A DNA stretch of 64,000 bases, from contig JAXGXQ010000008.1 of NCBI GenBank assembly GCA_040772685.1, positions 35,867-99,866 of the forward strand. The letters run 5' to 3'. The position numbers and the translations under genes are program-made. The stretch comes from JAXGXQ01 sp040772685 (GTDB lineage Bacteria > Bacillota > Clostridia > Saccharofermentanales > UBA5734). The notes beneath the pieces are model-generated. The model worked only from the letters and a program-made list of their open reading frames with translations, did not search any database and was not told where the DNA came from. Shown here piece by piece: positions 54,609-62,325 of this stretch (position 1 is the stretch's first letter; each line of letters opens with the position of its first letter).

Positions 54609-54739
54609 TAAATGTTAGATGAACAGTGTATTAAGTCGAAGGACAGGCTGCAGGCAAAATCCGTCAATCAGGATGATTCCTGCTCTGCTGCTTGCGCTCC
54701 GTTGAACTGTTTTGAACCGTTTGGTTTGGCTGATATCTC

Positions 54740-54768
54740 TTGAATAAAAAGTGCCGCTTCCTTATACT
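54740..54768 (+). promoter_or_regulatory. Promoter of the alcohol dehydrogenase-transketolase unit
   Basis: TTGAAT (54740-54745), 17-bp spacer, TATACT (54763-54768). Predicted start near 54775. TTCGAATC at 54773-54780 overlaps the start point. The 434-base interval 54415-54848 thus holds two divergent promoters and no gene. Confidence 0.65.
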
Positions 54769-54848
54769 TAAATTCGAATCAAAAGAATTTTTCGCTGTCT
54801 GCAGCTCTGCAGATATTCAATGAGAGGGGGACAGCGCTTAGCGCGTTC

Positions 54849-55892
54849 ATGATGAAAGCATTGGTTAAATTCGAAGCCGGACCCGGTAACCTTGAAATTC
54901 GAGACATTCCGGAGCCCACGGCAGGTCCCGGCCAGGTCAAAATTGAAGTAAAGGAAGCGGGGATCTGCGGTTCTGATCTTCATATTTACCACAGTGATAT
55001 TGCCATACCAGTTAAACCACCTGTTGTTATCGGGCATGAATTTTCCGGTGTAATAGCGGAAGTCGGCGAAGGCGTAACAGGCTGGCAGGTCGGCGACCGA
55101 GTAGTCTCCGAAACTGCTTATCACTACTGCGGCATTTGTGATTACTGCCGCGAAGGCTTCTACAACCTTTGTGTTGAGCGGCGTACTCTCGGCTATTGGT
55201 TCAACGGTGTATTCGCAAAATATACCGTGGTGCCGGCAGCGCGACTGCATCGCATTCCGGAGAACGTCAGCTTTACTGCCGCGGCCATGACAGAGCCTCT
55301 CGCCTGTGTAGCGCACGCGATTTACGATCTCACAGTGATCAAACCCAACGACCTGGTGCTGGTTTCAGGACCGGGTGCCATCGGCCTGATGGCTCTGCAG
55401 ATTGCCAAGGCGTTCGGCGCTGAGGTAATTGTCAGCGGTACAAACGTTGATGCAGAACGGCTGGAACTGGCAAAAAAGCTCGGCGCTGATCATGTAATCA
55501 ATGTACAACAGGAAAACATGGCGGAGAAGATCAACGCCCTGACCAACAATTATGGCGTCAATGTTGTGCTGGAATGCTCAGGCAACGGCTTTGCAGTTGA
55601 CAGCGCTCTGAACGCAATTAAAAAGCGCGGCTATTTCACGCAGATCGGGCTTCCCGGCAAAAAGATAGAATTCGATATTGAAAAAGTCTGCTATAAAGAG
55701 CTGCATTTCTCCGGTTCGCTTGGTTCTCGCAACCACAGCTGGCGGATGGCACTCGGACTGCTGGGCAGCAACAAAGTGCATCTGGAGCCGCTCGCCACCG
55801 TCAAACTGCCCATCACCGAATGGAAGAATGCGTTTGACATGTTCGAGAAAAAAGAAGGTTTCAAATTGTTCCTGTTGCCGGTTAACGACTGA
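54849..55892 (+). CDS. Zinc-dependent medium-chain alcohol/polyol dehydrogenase (first copy)
   Basis: 347 residues of the sorbitol/threonine dehydrogenase group. Catalytic zinc ligands Cys40 (GICGSD) and His63-Glu64 (GHEFSG); structural zinc Cys94, 97, 100 and 108. Rossmann motif SGPGAIGLMALQIAK; after the next strand the usual Asp is replaced (VIVSGTNVDAERL), so NADP or dual use is possible. Substrate is likely a polyol or sugar acid. The nearest strong Shine-Dalgarno site (AGAGGGGG) is 18 bases before the first ATG, and the gap holds a GCGC-TTA-GCGC hairpin that could bring them together. First gene of a plus-strand unit with the second split transketolase. Confidence 0.9.
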   Translation: MMKALVKFEAGPGNLEIRDIPEPTAGPGQVKIEVKEAGICGSDLHIYHSDIAIPVKPPVVIGHEFSGVIAEVGEGVTGWQVGDRVVSETAYHYCGICDYCREGFYNLCVERRTLGYWFNGVFAKYTVVPAARLHRIPENVSFTAAAMTEPLACVAHAIYDLTVIKPNDLVLVSGPGAIGLMALQIAKAFGAEVIVSGTNVDAERLELAKKLGADHVINVQQENMAEKINALTNNYGVNVVLECSGNGFAVDSALNAIKKRGYFTQIGLPGKKIEFDIEKVCYKELHFSGSLGSRNHSWRMALGLLGSNKVHLEPLATVKLPITEWKNAFDMFEKKEGFKLFLLPVND

Positions 55893-55948
55893 AAATTACT
55901 GGCATAACAATAATCAATAACAGGTCAATTAATAAATGGAGGTAGTAC

Positions 55949-56782
55949 ATGGGCATTACAAGTGAAAGAAAAAAGGAGCTGTCTGAGCTGGCTAACCAGA
56001 TGCGGATCGATGTGCTGACAACGCTGCACGACGCGCAAACCGGCCATCCCGGCGGTTCTCTCTCAGTCTGCGAAATTCTGATCGCTCTCTTTTTTGAAAA
56101 AGCAAACGTTGACCCCAAGAATCCCCAGTGGCCGGAACGCGACCGTGTGGTTCTAACCAAGGGGCATGCCGCACCGATGCTGTATCGGGTTCTGGCAGAA
56201 AAAGGCTTCTTCCCTGTTGAAGAAATGAAGACACTGCGCAAGCTCAATACACGTCTGCAGGGACATCCTTCCGCTAAAGACACACCAGGAGTTGAGCTTT
56301 CCACCGGGCCGCTCGGTATCGGTCTCTCCGCCTGCCTGGGAATGGCAACAGGACTGAAGCTTTCGAAAATCGACAGTACTGTGTTCGCGGTGATGGGCGA
56401 CGGTGAGCTTAACGAAGGCACCAACTGGGAAGCCTTTATGTCAGCTCCCAAGTTTAAAGCCGATAACCTGATCGCGATTGTGGACTACAACCAGGTTCAG
56501 CTGGACGGCACAACCGACGATATTATGCCGTTGGGTGACCTGGCAGCGAAATTCCGCGCGTTTAACTGGGAAGTCTCTGAGTGCGATGGCCACGATATCG
56601 CGTCGATCTGCGATGCAGTTGACAATGCCCGCACCAAGAACGGAGTACCCAAGATCATCATCGCCCACACAGTAAAGGGCAAGGGTGTTTCGTTCATGGA
56701 AGGCGACAATAGCTGGCACGGCAAGCCAATCGGCGACGAAGAATTTGCCAAAGCCATGCAGGAACTGGGAGGTAATGCCTAA
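55949..56782 (+). CDS. Transketolase, N-terminal (ThDP-binding) subunit (second split pair)
   Basis: 277 residues. TGHPGGSLSVCEILIALFF, LTKGHAAPMLYRVLAEKG, STGPLGIGLSACLGMATG, and the ThDP motif GDGELNEGTNWEA ... VDYNQVQLDG. GGAGG precedes the ATG. It lies 56 bases after the dehydrogenase and overlaps the C-terminal subunit by one base (TAATG). Confidence 0.93.
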   Translation: MGITSERKKELSELANQMRIDVLTTLHDAQTGHPGGSLSVCEILIALFFEKANVDPKNPQWPERDRVVLTKGHAAPMLYRVLAEKGFFPVEEMKTLRKLNTRLQGHPSAKDTPGVELSTGPLGIGLSACLGMATGLKLSKIDSTVFAVMGDGELNEGTNWEAFMSAPKFKADNLIAIVDYNQVQLDGTTDDIMPLGDLAAKFRAFNWEVSECDGHDIASICDAVDNARTKNGVPKIIIAHTVKGKGVSFMEGDNSWHGKPIGDEEFAKAMQELGGNA

Positions 56783-57717
56783 TGCCGCGCTCAATTAGAG
56801 ATGTATATGGTGATATGCTGGTCAAATATGGCCGGGACAACGAAAATATTGTAGTGCTCGATGCTGACGTTTCGGGCTCAACCAAATCTGCCGGCTTCGG
56901 TAAAGCCTATCCGGAGCGCTTCTTCAATGTCGGTATTGCCGAGGCGAATATGGTGGCAATGGCCGCCGGCCTTTCAACCACAGGTAAAATCCCCTTCGCC
57001 AACACCTTCGCAGTGTTTATGACTTCTATCGGCCTCATCGGCGCACGCGCCTTTGGCTCTTATTCCAAGCTGAATATTAAACTGATGGGTGCATACGGCG
57101 GTATGTCCGACGCTTTGGACGGCCCTACCCACCATGCGATTGAGGACCTGGCGATCATGCGTTCCCTGCCAAATTTCGAAGTTCTGGTAGCAACTGACGA
57201 AGTTCAGACCGAATGGCTGATCCAGCATGCAATAGAGCACAAAGGGCCGATGTACATCCGCCTCAGCCGTGACGCTGCGCCTGATGTCTACAAACCTGGC
57301 GCCAAATTTGAAGCCGGCAAGGGCAACGTTGTCCGCGACGGTGATGATGTAACGATCTTTGCCTGCGGCATCATGGTCGGCAACGCTATGGCAGCTGCGG
57401 CAAACCTGGCCAAAAAAGGCATAGAGTGCCGCGTGGTTGATCTTTTCAGCATTAAACCGATTGATGCCGACCTGATCGTTGAATCAGCCAAGAAAACCGG
57501 CGCCGTGGTGACAGCTGAAGAGCATAACATTATCGGTGGTCTGGGCAGCGCTGTTTCCGAGGTTCTTGTCTCGCGCATGAGCTGTGTACCGGTCGAATTT
57601 ATCGGCCTCGACGACACCCATGCTGAGTGCGGACCGTATCCGGAGCTGCTCTGCAAGTACGGACTCGATTCTGACAGCATTGAACTTGGTGTTGAAAGAG
57701 TTTTGGCCCGTAAATAA
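56782..57717 (+). CDS. Transketolase, C-terminal subunit (second split pair)
   Basis: 311 residues. LDADVSGSTKSAGF, the catalytic-Glu region NVGIAEANMVAMAAGLS, YIRLSRDAAPDVY and TAEEHNIIGGLGSAVSEVL. It completes the transketolase with the preceding gene. A second such pair, near 45 kb on the other strand, differs throughout, so the two probably have different substrates. Followed by an intrinsic terminator. Confidence 0.93.
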   Translation: MPRSIRDVYGDMLVKYGRDNENIVVLDADVSGSTKSAGFGKAYPERFFNVGIAEANMVAMAAGLSTTGKIPFANTFAVFMTSIGLIGARAFGSYSKLNIKLMGAYGGMSDALDGPTHHAIEDLAIMRSLPNFEVLVATDEVQTEWLIQHAIEHKGPMYIRLSRDAAPDVYKPGAKFEAGKGNVVRDGDDVTIFACGIMVGNAMAAAANLAKKGIECRVVDLFSIKPIDADLIVESAKKTGAVVTAEEHNIIGGLGSAVSEVLVSRMSCVPVEFIGLDDTHAECGPYPELLCKYGLDSDSIELGVERVLARK

Positions 57718-57736
57718 ATAAATACTCATTCTAACC

Positions 57737-57769
57737 AAATCAGGGCTGGCGCAAGCCGGCCCTGATTTT
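57737..57769 (+). terminator. Intrinsic terminator after the second transketolase
   Basis: AAATCAGGGCTGGC and GCCGGCCCTGATTT form a 14-bp stem (one G-U pair) capped by GCAA, followed by TC. The core CAGGGCTGGC...GCCGGCCCT is nearly the same as in the terminator after mscL. Confidence 0.85.
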
Positions 57770-57795
57770 CACCTCATCAGGGGAAAGGAAATCAC

Positions 57796-58830
57796 ATGTT
57801 AAAAGGAAATTTAACCGCGCCATTTACTATTGAGTATCAGGAGAGCGCAATCCCGGAAATCAAGGATAATGAAGTTTTGCTGAAAGTCCTGTTTGTAGGC
57901 ATTTGCGGCTCCGATATCCAAATGTACCATGGCAAACATAAATATATGACTTTTCCGGTTGTGATCGGCCACGAGCTTTCAGCTGAAGTGGTTAAAACCG
58001 GTAAAGACGTTACCGGGTTTAGCGAAAGCGATCTGGTTACTGTTGAACCGCAGGTTTACTGTGGCGAATGCTACCCTTGCCGCAGCGGCCGTTTCAATGT
58101 CTGTGAAAAGTTGAAAGTACTCGGTGTGCACGCTGACGGCTTCCTGGCTCAGTATGCGGCTGTAGATGCTAAATATCTGCATCATTGCGACAAAAGCATG
58201 GACCCGAAGGAATGCGCCCTGGTTGAGCCTCTGGCAGTAGGCGTTGGTTCCGTCAAACGGGCCGGCAACTATAAGGGCGCAAAAATTCTGGTCGTCGGCG
58301 CAGGCACGATCGGCAACATGGCGGCTCAGGCTGCCAAAGCACTCGGTGCCGACAAGGTCATGGTTTCCGACATTAACCCGTTGAAGCTGGATCTTGCTTT
58401 GAAATGCGGCGTTGACTATGCCGTTAACGTTGCAGAAAAAGACCTCAAAGAAGCGATCCTGGAAAACTTCGGCCCGGATAAAGCTGATATTATCATCGAC
58501 GCAGCTGCGACCAGATCTGGATTCAAGAGCATTCTCGATGTAGCACGCCCGAACTCCACAATCGTGATTACCGGCAATTATAAAGAACCGATCGAAGTTG
58601 AAATCCCGAAGATTCAGCGTCAGGAAATTAATCTGCTGGGTCACATGATGTATGTACGGGAAGATTTCGCCGACGCCATCAACTTCCTGAAAGAAGGCAA
58701 AATTACTACTGAAGGCTTTATCACGGCTGTGTATCCATTCAAGAAAACAACTGATGCCTTTAAATACATTGACGAATACCCCAATGATTTCATGAAACTG
58801 CTGATTGATGTGCAGAATCTGGAAGACTGA
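57796..58830 (+). CDS. Zinc-dependent medium-chain alcohol/polyol dehydrogenase (second copy)
   Basis: 344 residues. Catalytic zinc Cys37 (GICGSD) and His59-Glu60; structural zinc Cys89, 92, 95 and 103. GAGTIGNMAAQAAKALGAD Rossmann loop, with Asp retained at the end of the next strand (VMVSDINPL), so NAD is expected, unlike the first copy. Sequence is only distantly similar to the first dehydrogenase. AAAGGA lies seven bases before the ATG. It runs 17 bases into the pdxA-like gene, which suggests linked steps. Confidence 0.9.
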   Translation: MLKGNLTAPFTIEYQESAIPEIKDNEVLLKVLFVGICGSDIQMYHGKHKYMTFPVVIGHELSAEVVKTGKDVTGFSESDLVTVEPQVYCGECYPCRSGRFNVCEKLKVLGVHADGFLAQYAAVDAKYLHHCDKSMDPKECALVEPLAVGVGSVKRAGNYKGAKILVVGAGTIGNMAAQAAKALGADKVMVSDINPLKLDLALKCGVDYAVNVAEKDLKEAILENFGPDKADIIIDAAATRSGFKSILDVARPNSTIVITGNYKEPIEVEIPKIQRQEINLLGHMMYVREDFADAINFLKEGKITTEGFITAVYPFKKTTDAFKYIDEYPNDFMKLLIDVQNLED

Positions 58831-58847
58831 AAACGGAGGTTCCGGCA

Positions 58848-59825
58848 ATGATCGCAGTAACACTGGGAGACGGCAACGGTGTAGGACCTGAAATTATCCT
58901 CAAGGCCTATCAGGATGGAACTGTCAGCGGCGACTTCTTTGTTGTCGGCGACCTTTCGGTACTCCGGTATTGCAGCCAGAAACTTGGCTACACCAGCCCC
59001 TTGCATAGCATCAGCACTCCGGCCAACTTTCAGCCGGGACGGTTAAATGTAATCGATCTCAATTTGTTGACAGAAGCTGATATTGAGCCGGGGACAATTT
59101 CCGCCAAGGTTGCTGCTGCCTCACGCGATTACGTGGAGTATGCTACGAAACTGTGCATGGCCGGTGACTGTGACGCTATCTGCACTCTGCCGGTAAATAA
59201 AGAAGCGATCAGGCTGACTGATCCCGGTTTTACCGGTCACACTGAGCTGATCGCCGAGATTTGCGGGGAAACTGATTTTACAATGATGCTGGCTTCGGAG
59301 AAGCTTACGGTAACTCACGTCAGTACTCATTGCTCTTTACAAGACGCTATTTCCCGCTGCACTAAAGACAGGGTGCTCAAGGTGATCCGGCTGACTCATG
59401 AGGCACTCCTCAAGATGAAGCCGCAACAGCGGATTGCTGTAGCCGGGCTTAATCCCCATGCTGGTGAAGGCGGCGCTTTCGGTTGCCAGGAGATTGATGA
59501 AATTGCGCCGGCAATTGCCGAGGCTCAAGCTGAAGGCATAAATGTCAGCGGGCCGCACCCAACCGACACAGTTTTCGCGAAAGCAGTTAAGGGAGCCTTT
59601 GACGCGATAGTCTGTATGTACCACGACCAGGGGCATGCCCCGGTTAAACTGCTTGATTTCCACGGCGGCGTCAACGTAACACTCGGCTTGTGCATAATCA
59701 GAACTTCCGTGGATCACGGCACGGCCTTCGACATTGCTTACCAGGGTATCGCCGATACCGGCAGTTTCTTCGAAGCATATGAGCTGGCAGAGAAAATCGT
59801 CTCCAGCCAGAAGAAAGCGCAATAG
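58848..59825 (+). CDS. pdxA2: PdxA-family dehydrogenase (PdxA2-like, four-carbon sugar-acid phosphate)
   Basis: 325 residues. PdxA-fold motifs: TLGDGNGVGPEI, LPVNKEAI, FTGHTELIAEICG with metal-ligand His131, LNPHAGEGGAFG and MYHDQGHAPVKLLDF. Genuine PdxA acts on 4-hydroxythreonine phosphate for vitamin B6; PdxA2 paralogues oxidise 4-phospho-D-threonate or D-erythronate to a product that decarboxylates to dihydroxyacetone phosphate. The DUF1537 kinase next door strongly favours PdxA2. No other B6 gene is nearby. Confidence 0.88.
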   Translation: MIAVTLGDGNGVGPEIILKAYQDGTVSGDFFVVGDLSVLRYCSQKLGYTSPLHSISTPANFQPGRLNVIDLNLLTEADIEPGTISAKVAAASRDYVEYATKLCMAGDCDAICTLPVNKEAIRLTDPGFTGHTELIAEICGETDFTMMLASEKLTVTHVSTHCSLQDAISRCTKDRVLKVIRLTHEALLKMKPQQRIAVAGLNPHAGEGGAFGCQEIDEIAPAIAEAQAEGINVSGPHPTDTVFAKAVKGAFDAIVCMYHDQGHAPVKLLDFHGGVNVTLGLCIIRTSVDHGTAFDIAYQGIADTGSFFEAYELAEKIVSSQKKAQ

Positions 59826-59863
59826 GAAGCAGCCAAAACTGCGAATTGAATGAAACTCAGGCT

Positions 59864-59892
59864 AAAGGCGCGGTCCACACCGCGCCTTTTTT
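59864..59892 (+). terminator. Intrinsic terminator between convergent pdxA2-like and DUF1537 genes
   Basis: AAAGGCGCGGT / ACCGCGCCTTT form an 11-bp stem with a 4-base loop, followed by a T run. It is strong on the plus strand; the minus tail has only three T, though it may still help the opposing gene. Confidence 0.85.
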
Positions 59893-59931
59893 AAGCGGCT
59901 TGGAATTAAAGTTGCGGTTTGGAATTAAAAA

Positions 59932-61233
59932 TCATTCCGAGAGCTTTGTGACAAACTGTTCGATTTCCTCCACAACATCGTCACTGCCGAAGCCGCCCGC
60001 CTTGGTGACAACGTTAAAATTATAGCTGTCATGCACGAAGCGGGCTAAGGCGACACCCGGTACAATTTCAGTTATTGGGCGAACCAGGTGGCAATCCAGA
60101 GCATCGGCTATGCCCAATAATGTATCGCCACCGAAAACAATCAGAGTTCCAATATTGGTTCGAGCAAGCATTCTTTTAACAATGGCGCCGATATTGGCGG
60201 CTATAATGCCGCCTAAATGGTCGGTTTCAATACCAAGTTCCTGAGCTCGAGTTTGAGCTTCATCGTCGCCTTTTTCTGAACGCTGCGACCAGATTACTCC
60301 TCTCCCCGTTTTCTGTAAAGACTCTGCCAGATCAGCTTCCCAGGCATCATCTTTAAAATTGCTGTCGATTTTTTGCTCGACACTTAACCGGCTTTCGGTA
60401 TAAGTGCAATTTTCGAGCGCGTAGCTTACCTGCTTAACAGAGCGCGGATTAACGCTGCCTGAAACAAGCAAAGTGCTGCCGGGCTTTCTGCGAAGCTCAA
60501 CTGGCGCAGCTGGCAGATCCAGCAGTTCCGGCAGAAGTTCGGCAAAGCCGGCACAGCCTGCAAGCAGCTTCAGCTTGCCGCTTTGCTTCAAGATGCTGCC
60601 GATTGTCTGCAAATCCGCGTCGGTACGTGCATCAACTACCCGGACAGCGCCGGCGGCCGAGGTGCGCAAGGACTCAAACTCTCCCAGCATGATGTTTTCG
60701 ACCACTAACTTAGTTTGTTCCTTAATGAGGCCGCGAACATCGCTTTGGCGGATCGGATTGAACGGATCAGCCGCGAAGGCCGTTTCAGCCAGCAGAGTAT
60801 CGCCGACATACTGCAAACCGCCAATTGTATAACGCTCCAGCTTGGGGAAAGCAGGAATAAATATCAAATCACTACCGGAAGAAGCGCTATTGTTATAGCT
60901 GCCATTGTTTTTTAACTGTGTAATTGTTTCCAGAAGAGCAGCCAATTCGGCGCCAATGTTGCCACGCAAGGTTGAATCCGTCTTTTTATAGAAATGCGTG
61001 AACCCCGCTGCTACTGCTTCCTTCACCACTCCGGCAACACGAGCATAAGCTTCGGCAGCCGGGATATGGCGGCTTTCGGTATTCACCACCAGAACCTGGC
61101 TTTCCACACTGAAGTCGACAGTTTCGCCAGGTCTCATTACCGCCACCAGCGTATCAATACCGTGCTTGGCCAGTTGAACACCAGTGTCCAGCGAACCAGT
61201 GAAGTCATCGGCAATAATCAAAAGACGTGTCAT
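59932..61233 (-). CDS. Four-carbon acid sugar kinase (DUF1537 family, DtnK/OtnK-like)
   Basis: 433 residues. N-terminal substrate domain with IADDFTGSLDTGVQLAKHG and KKTDSTLRGNIG; C-terminal nucleotide domain with FGGDTLLGIADAL, EIVPGVALARF and the end motif TKAGGFGSDD. Family members phosphorylate D-threonate, erythronate, 3-oxo acids and related sugar acids; the phosphate goes on C4 for a PdxA2-type partner, which is encoded convergently. The ATG at 61233 has GAGGT five bases upstream. Being alone on the minus strand, it is presumably regulated separately. Confidence 0.9.
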   Translation of the reverse strand: MTRLLIIADDFTGSLDTGVQLAKHGIDTLVAVMRPGETVDFSVESQVLVVNTESRHIPAAEAYARVAGVVKEAVAAGFTHFYKKTDSTLRGNIGAELAALLETITQLKNNGSYNNSASSGSDLIFIPAFPKLERYTIGGLQYVGDTLLAETAFAADPFNPIRQSDVRGLIKEQTKLVVENIMLGEFESLRTSAAGAVRVVDARTDADLQTIGSILKQSGKLKLLAGCAGFAELLPELLDLPAAPVELRRKPGSTLLVSGSVNPRSVKQVSYALENCTYTESRLSVEQKIDSNFKDDAWEADLAESLQKTGRGVIWSQRSEKGDDEAQTRAQELGIETDHLGGIIAANIGAIVKRMLARTNIGTLIVFGGDTLLGIADALDCHLVRPITEIVPGVALARFVHDSYNFNVVTKAGGFGSDDVVEEIEQFVTKLSE

Positions 61234-61327
61234 AATGCACCTCGCTTGTATTATGGAATTCGGCAACAAAAACAAATCAGCAAAGAAACAAGTGTAATTT
61301 CATTGTAAACGAACGAAGCCTGTGAGG

Positions 61328-62311
61328 CTAGTTTGAAAGCTGCTTACGATCTATGATTTCGTCTACAATAAAGCGTGGCCTTGCCTTAACCTCGTTATAA
61401 ATCTTACCAATATATTCGCCGATTATTCCTAAACCAAGCAGCTGCAAGCCACCCAATAGCCATATTGATGCAATTATTGCCGTCCAGCCAACTACTGTTG
61501 CGCCCATAATTTTCGCAATCAACGCATATATTAGTGCCGCTATGCTAATAACGAAAATTACAAAGCCAATTATTGTGATCAGACGTAAAGGCTTGATGGA
61601 AAAAGATGTAATGCCGTCAACCGCAAATGCCAGCATCTTTTTAAATGGATACTTAGTTTCGCCGGCTGCTCTCTCGTGCCGCTTATATACTACCTGAGTA
61701 CTGCGAAAACCGATGAGTGGAATTATTCCACGAAGAAATAGATTCACTTCCTGATACTGCGACAGATGCTCCAGAGCTCTTCTGCTCATCAATCGATAAT
61801 CAGCATGGTTATAGACTGACTCAACCCCCATTGCCCGCATCAGGCGATAAAAAAGCTGAGCAGAATTACGTTTGAAAAAAGTGTCAGTTTCGCGACTGCC
61901 CCGTACTCCATATACTATTTCATAGCCGTCTCTATAAGCTTTAAGAAATTCATCAATAGCTTCAATGTCATCTTGCATATCCGCATCAAGAGAAATAGCG
62001 GCATCAGCATGATCTTTGGCATATATCAGGCCAGCCAGCAAGGCATTCTGATGCCCGCGGTTGCGTGACAAACGCAACCCGCTGAAATGAATATCACTCT
62101 GGCAAGCCTCGCTTATGAGCTGCCATGTCTGGTCACTGGAACCGTCATCAATCAAGAGTATGCGACTGCTGTCACTGATAATGTTATGACTGATTAAGTT
62201 GTTTAGTTTTGCAAGCAGTTTCGGCAAGGTAATAGGCAATACTGCCTCTTCGTTATAACAAGGAATGACTAAATACATAATGTCTAAGTTTAAACAGTCT
62301 GGTTGAATCAT
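61328..62311 (-). CDS. Family 2 glycosyltransferase with C-terminal membrane anchor (GtrB/dolichyl-phosphate-type)
   Basis: 327 residues. GT-A fold: VIPCYNEEAVLP, LLIDDGSSDQTWQ, LSRNRGHQNALLAGL, the metal motif SLDADMQDD, and RLMSRRALEHL; then two membrane segments (about 225-290). Such enzymes load a sugar onto undecaprenyl phosphate for later transfer outside the cell. The ATG at 62311 is five bases after GGAGG and 14 bases after the stop of the upstream membrane gene, which may use the lipid-linked sugar. Both are more A+T-rich than the rest of the window. A short hairpin overlapping its stop codon is a doubtful terminator. Confidence 0.9.
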   Translation of the reverse strand: MIQPDCLNLDIMYLVIPCYNEEAVLPITLPKLLAKLNNLISHNIISDSSRILLIDDGSSDQTWQLISEACQSDIHFSGLRLSRNRGHQNALLAGLIYAKDHADAAISLDADMQDDIEAIDEFLKAYRDGYEIVYGVRGSRETDTFFKRNSAQLFYRLMRAMGVESVYNHADYRLMSRRALEHLSQYQEVNLFLRGIIPLIGFRSTQVVYKRHERAAGETKYPFKKMLAFAVDGITSFSIKPLRLITIIGFVIFVISIAALIYALIAKIMGATVVGWTAIIASIWLLGGLQLLGLGIIGEYIGKIYNEVKARPRFIVDEIIDRKQLSN

Positions 62312-62325
62312 TCTTGCCTCCTGCT

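Noticed and set aside
58848..59825. Vitamin B6 biosynthetic PdxA
   Set aside because: No other B6 gene is near, while a DUF1537 kinase and polyol dehydrogenases are, which points to the PdxA2 catabolic group.
42403..61233. Sulfoquinovose (sulfo-transketolase) pathway
   Set aside because: Split transketolase genes fit, but I see no sulfoquinovosidase, sulfo-sugar isomerase or RpiB-like enzyme in the window.
61317..61329. AGCCT-GTG-AGGCT hairpin as a terminator of the glycosyltransferase gene
   Set aside because: It overlaps the stop codon, has a 5-bp stem and no proper T run.
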